5,866 nucleotides of DNA, taken from positions 1 through 5,866 of the forward strand of contig RGNC01000133.1 of assembly GCA_010029175.1 (NCBI GenBank), in the 5' to 3' direction. The notes beneath the pieces are model-generated. The model did not search any database. It saw only the letters and a program-made list of their open reading frames with translations, and was not told the origin of the DNA. The position numbers and the translations under genes were made by a program. Source of the DNA: Synechococcaceae bacterium WB8_1B_136 (GTDB lineage: Bacteria > Cyanobacteriota > Cyanobacteriia > PCC-6307 > Cyanobiaceae). This document shows positions 4,980 to 5,866 of this stretch, piece by piece (the stretch's first letter is position 1; the number at the start of each line of letters is the position of its first letter).

Positions 4980-5661
4980 TCAGCGCCGTATCCACGCTCA
5001 GAATCCGATCGCCCAGGCCCACCGGCTGGGCGATCACCGCTTCCGCCAGGGCCAGCTCAAACGGCACGAACCCACCCTCGGGCCCGATCATCACCACCGC
5101 CGGCACGGACGGTGCTGCCGCCAGAGACATCCCAGCCCCCGGGGCGGCGATCCAGCAGGGACGGCCGCCGCACAGCTCCGGCAGCTGATCCTCCACGAAC
5201 GGGCGGAAGCGGCGGTGCAGCTGAACCGTGGGGGGGATCGTGTCGCGCGATCGCTCCAGGCCCGCCTGCAGCGCCTCCTGCAGCCGGGCCGGTTGCAGCA
5301 GCGGGCTGTGCCAGTAGCTCTTCTCCACCCTGGCGCTGTGGATCAGGTGGAGATTGGCAACGCCAAACTCGGCGCACTGGCGCAGGATCCGCCGCAGCAT
5401 CTTCGGCCGTGGCAGGGCCAGCACGATGTCGTAGCGATGCCTGGCCGGTGGCGGCTCGCTGAGCAGAACACTCAGGCGCACGCCGGTTGGCTCCAGCGCT
5501 TCGATCACCCCCTGGCCGCACAGACCCCCAAGCAGGCCCACCCGCAGGCTGTCGCCAACCTGGGCCTTCAGCACCTCGCGGATGTGCACGGCGCGCCGGT
5601 CGCGCAGCACAACCTCATCAGCCGTGATCCAGTCGTCCGGATGCAGCAGAACGATGTTCAT
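4948..5661 (-). CDS. rsmE: 16S rRNA (uracil1498-N3)-methyltransferase RsmE
   Basis: 237 residues from ATG at 5661, preceded by GGAG (5667-5670) five bases away. RsmE is a SPOUT-class enzyme that uses SAM to methylate N3 of U1498 of 16S rRNA in assembled 30S subunits. The N-terminal PUA-like part (1-70) contains HIREVLKAQVGDSLRVG (26-42). The SPOUT part contains LPRPKMLRRILRQCAEFGV (83-101), SARVEKSYWHSPLL (109-122), EALQAGLERSRDTIPP (129-144), the SAM-binding GPEGGF (193-198) and LGDRILSVDTALI (216-228). The length fits the family (~230-250). The LPRPKMLRR and RVEKSYW forms are those I associate with a subgroup found in Gammaproteobacteria among others, and LGDRILSVDTA differs from the common LGxRILRxETA, so this may be a transferred or diverged copy. 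Function is well supported. Confidence 0.9.
   Translation of the reverse strand: MNIVLLHPDDWITADEVVLRDRRAVHIREVLKAQVGDSLRVGLLGGLCGQGVIEALEPTGVRLSVLLSEPPPARHRYDIVLALPRPKMLRRILRQCAEFGVANLHLIHSARVEKSYWHSPLLQPARLQEALQAGLERSRDTIPPTVQLHRRFRPFVEDQLPELCGGRPCWIAAPGAGMSLAAAPSVPAVVMIGPEGGFVPFELALAEAVIAQPVGLGDRILSVDTALISVLAQALPR
5247..5254. repeat. HIP1 octamer GCGATCGC
   Basis: A single exact GCGATCGC inside rsmE. This octamer is strongly over-represented in many cyanobacterial genomes. One copy per ~5.9 kb of GC-rich DNA is weak support for that origin. Confidence 0.3.
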
Positions 5662-5731
5662 CCCAGCTCCATCCCGGATCCAGCCCCGATGCCCTGCGGC
5701 CTAGCTTGCAACGCTCCTGCCCCGGCCCCGC

Positions 5732-5866
5732 GTGGACACCGCCCGCCTGCTTGCCCTGTTCACCAAGCCCTACGGCGCCCCCGCCCCCAGCGAAGCCCAG
5801 TGGCGGGAGCTCTATGCCGACGACGTGCATTTCCAGGACCCCACCCAGGAGAAGCAGGGCATCACC
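5732..5866 (+). CDS. NTF2/SnoaL-like protein, N-terminal part (partial)
   Basis: A GTG start at 5732 opens a frame of 45 codons that runs off the right edge: it begins VDTARLLALFTKPYGAPAP and continues with WRELYADDVHFQDPTQ (residues 23-38). The pattern LYADDVxFxDPT is typical of the N-terminal helix and first strand of NTF2/SnoaL-like proteins, a cone-shaped fold used by isomerases, hydrolases and ligand-binding proteins of ~120-140 residues. No specific reaction can be assigned. The gene is divergent from rsmE with 70 bases between them; no good ribosome binding site is seen ahead of the GTG, so the start is inferred from homology and codon use. Confidence 0.55.
   Translation, partial: MDTARLLALFTKPYGAPAPSEAQWRELYADDVHFQDPTQEKQGIT

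Noticed and set aside
1..5866. CRISPR array, tRNA or rRNA gene, insertion sequence ends
   Set aside because: I found no regularly spaced repeats, no cloverleaf-like tRNA segment, and no transposase or matched terminal inverted repeats by reading.

Overview
This GC-rich window looks like chromosomal DNA of a free-living bacterium. My best guess is a unicellular cyanobacterium of the Synechococcus/Cyanobium type. The support is modest: a GLIC-like channel, a TspO-type membrane protein and one HIP1 octamer (GCGATCGC). No ribosomal RNA or marker gene settles the lineage.

Left part (1-1080, leftward). A probable operon reads off the left edge: a 100-residue coiled-coil protein, possibly a 28-codon micro-ORF, a 128-residue protein with a SAP/Rho_N-like motif, and the first ~99 residues of a large SNF2-type helicase. 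The helicase N-terminus resembles DrmD, the helicase of class 1 DISARM anti-phage systems. The two small genes in front of it are not part of the DISARM set I know, so this is the best candidate in the window for an undescribed, defence-linked arrangement. The rest of the locus lies outside.

Middle (1081-3278). About 260 bases without a convincing gene lead into the C-terminal third of a broken nitrilase-family amidohydrolase (rightward). Convergent with it is a leftward two-gene unit: a small protein with a C-terminal J domain, then a pentameric ligand-gated ion channel with the Pro-loop and the M2-M3 LPRLPY signature. Their junction holds nested inverted repeats that can form alternative hairpins and may tune channel translation.

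Right part (3279-5866). A Fic-protein C-terminal remnant lies next to and partly under the runaway 3' end of a TspO/MBR-family gene that has lost its usual stop. Divergent from TspO is a class I SAM-methyltransferase-like gene, whose end overlaps by 32 bases the convergent rsmE (16S rRNA m3U1498 methyltransferase). Divergent from rsmE is the start of an NTF2/SnoaL-like gene that runs off the right edge.

Three broken gene ends (nitrilase, fic, TspO) lie near the defence-like operon and the channel unit. This fits repeated insertion and deletion at an accessory locus, with housekeeping sequence resuming at the methyltransferase/rsmE end.
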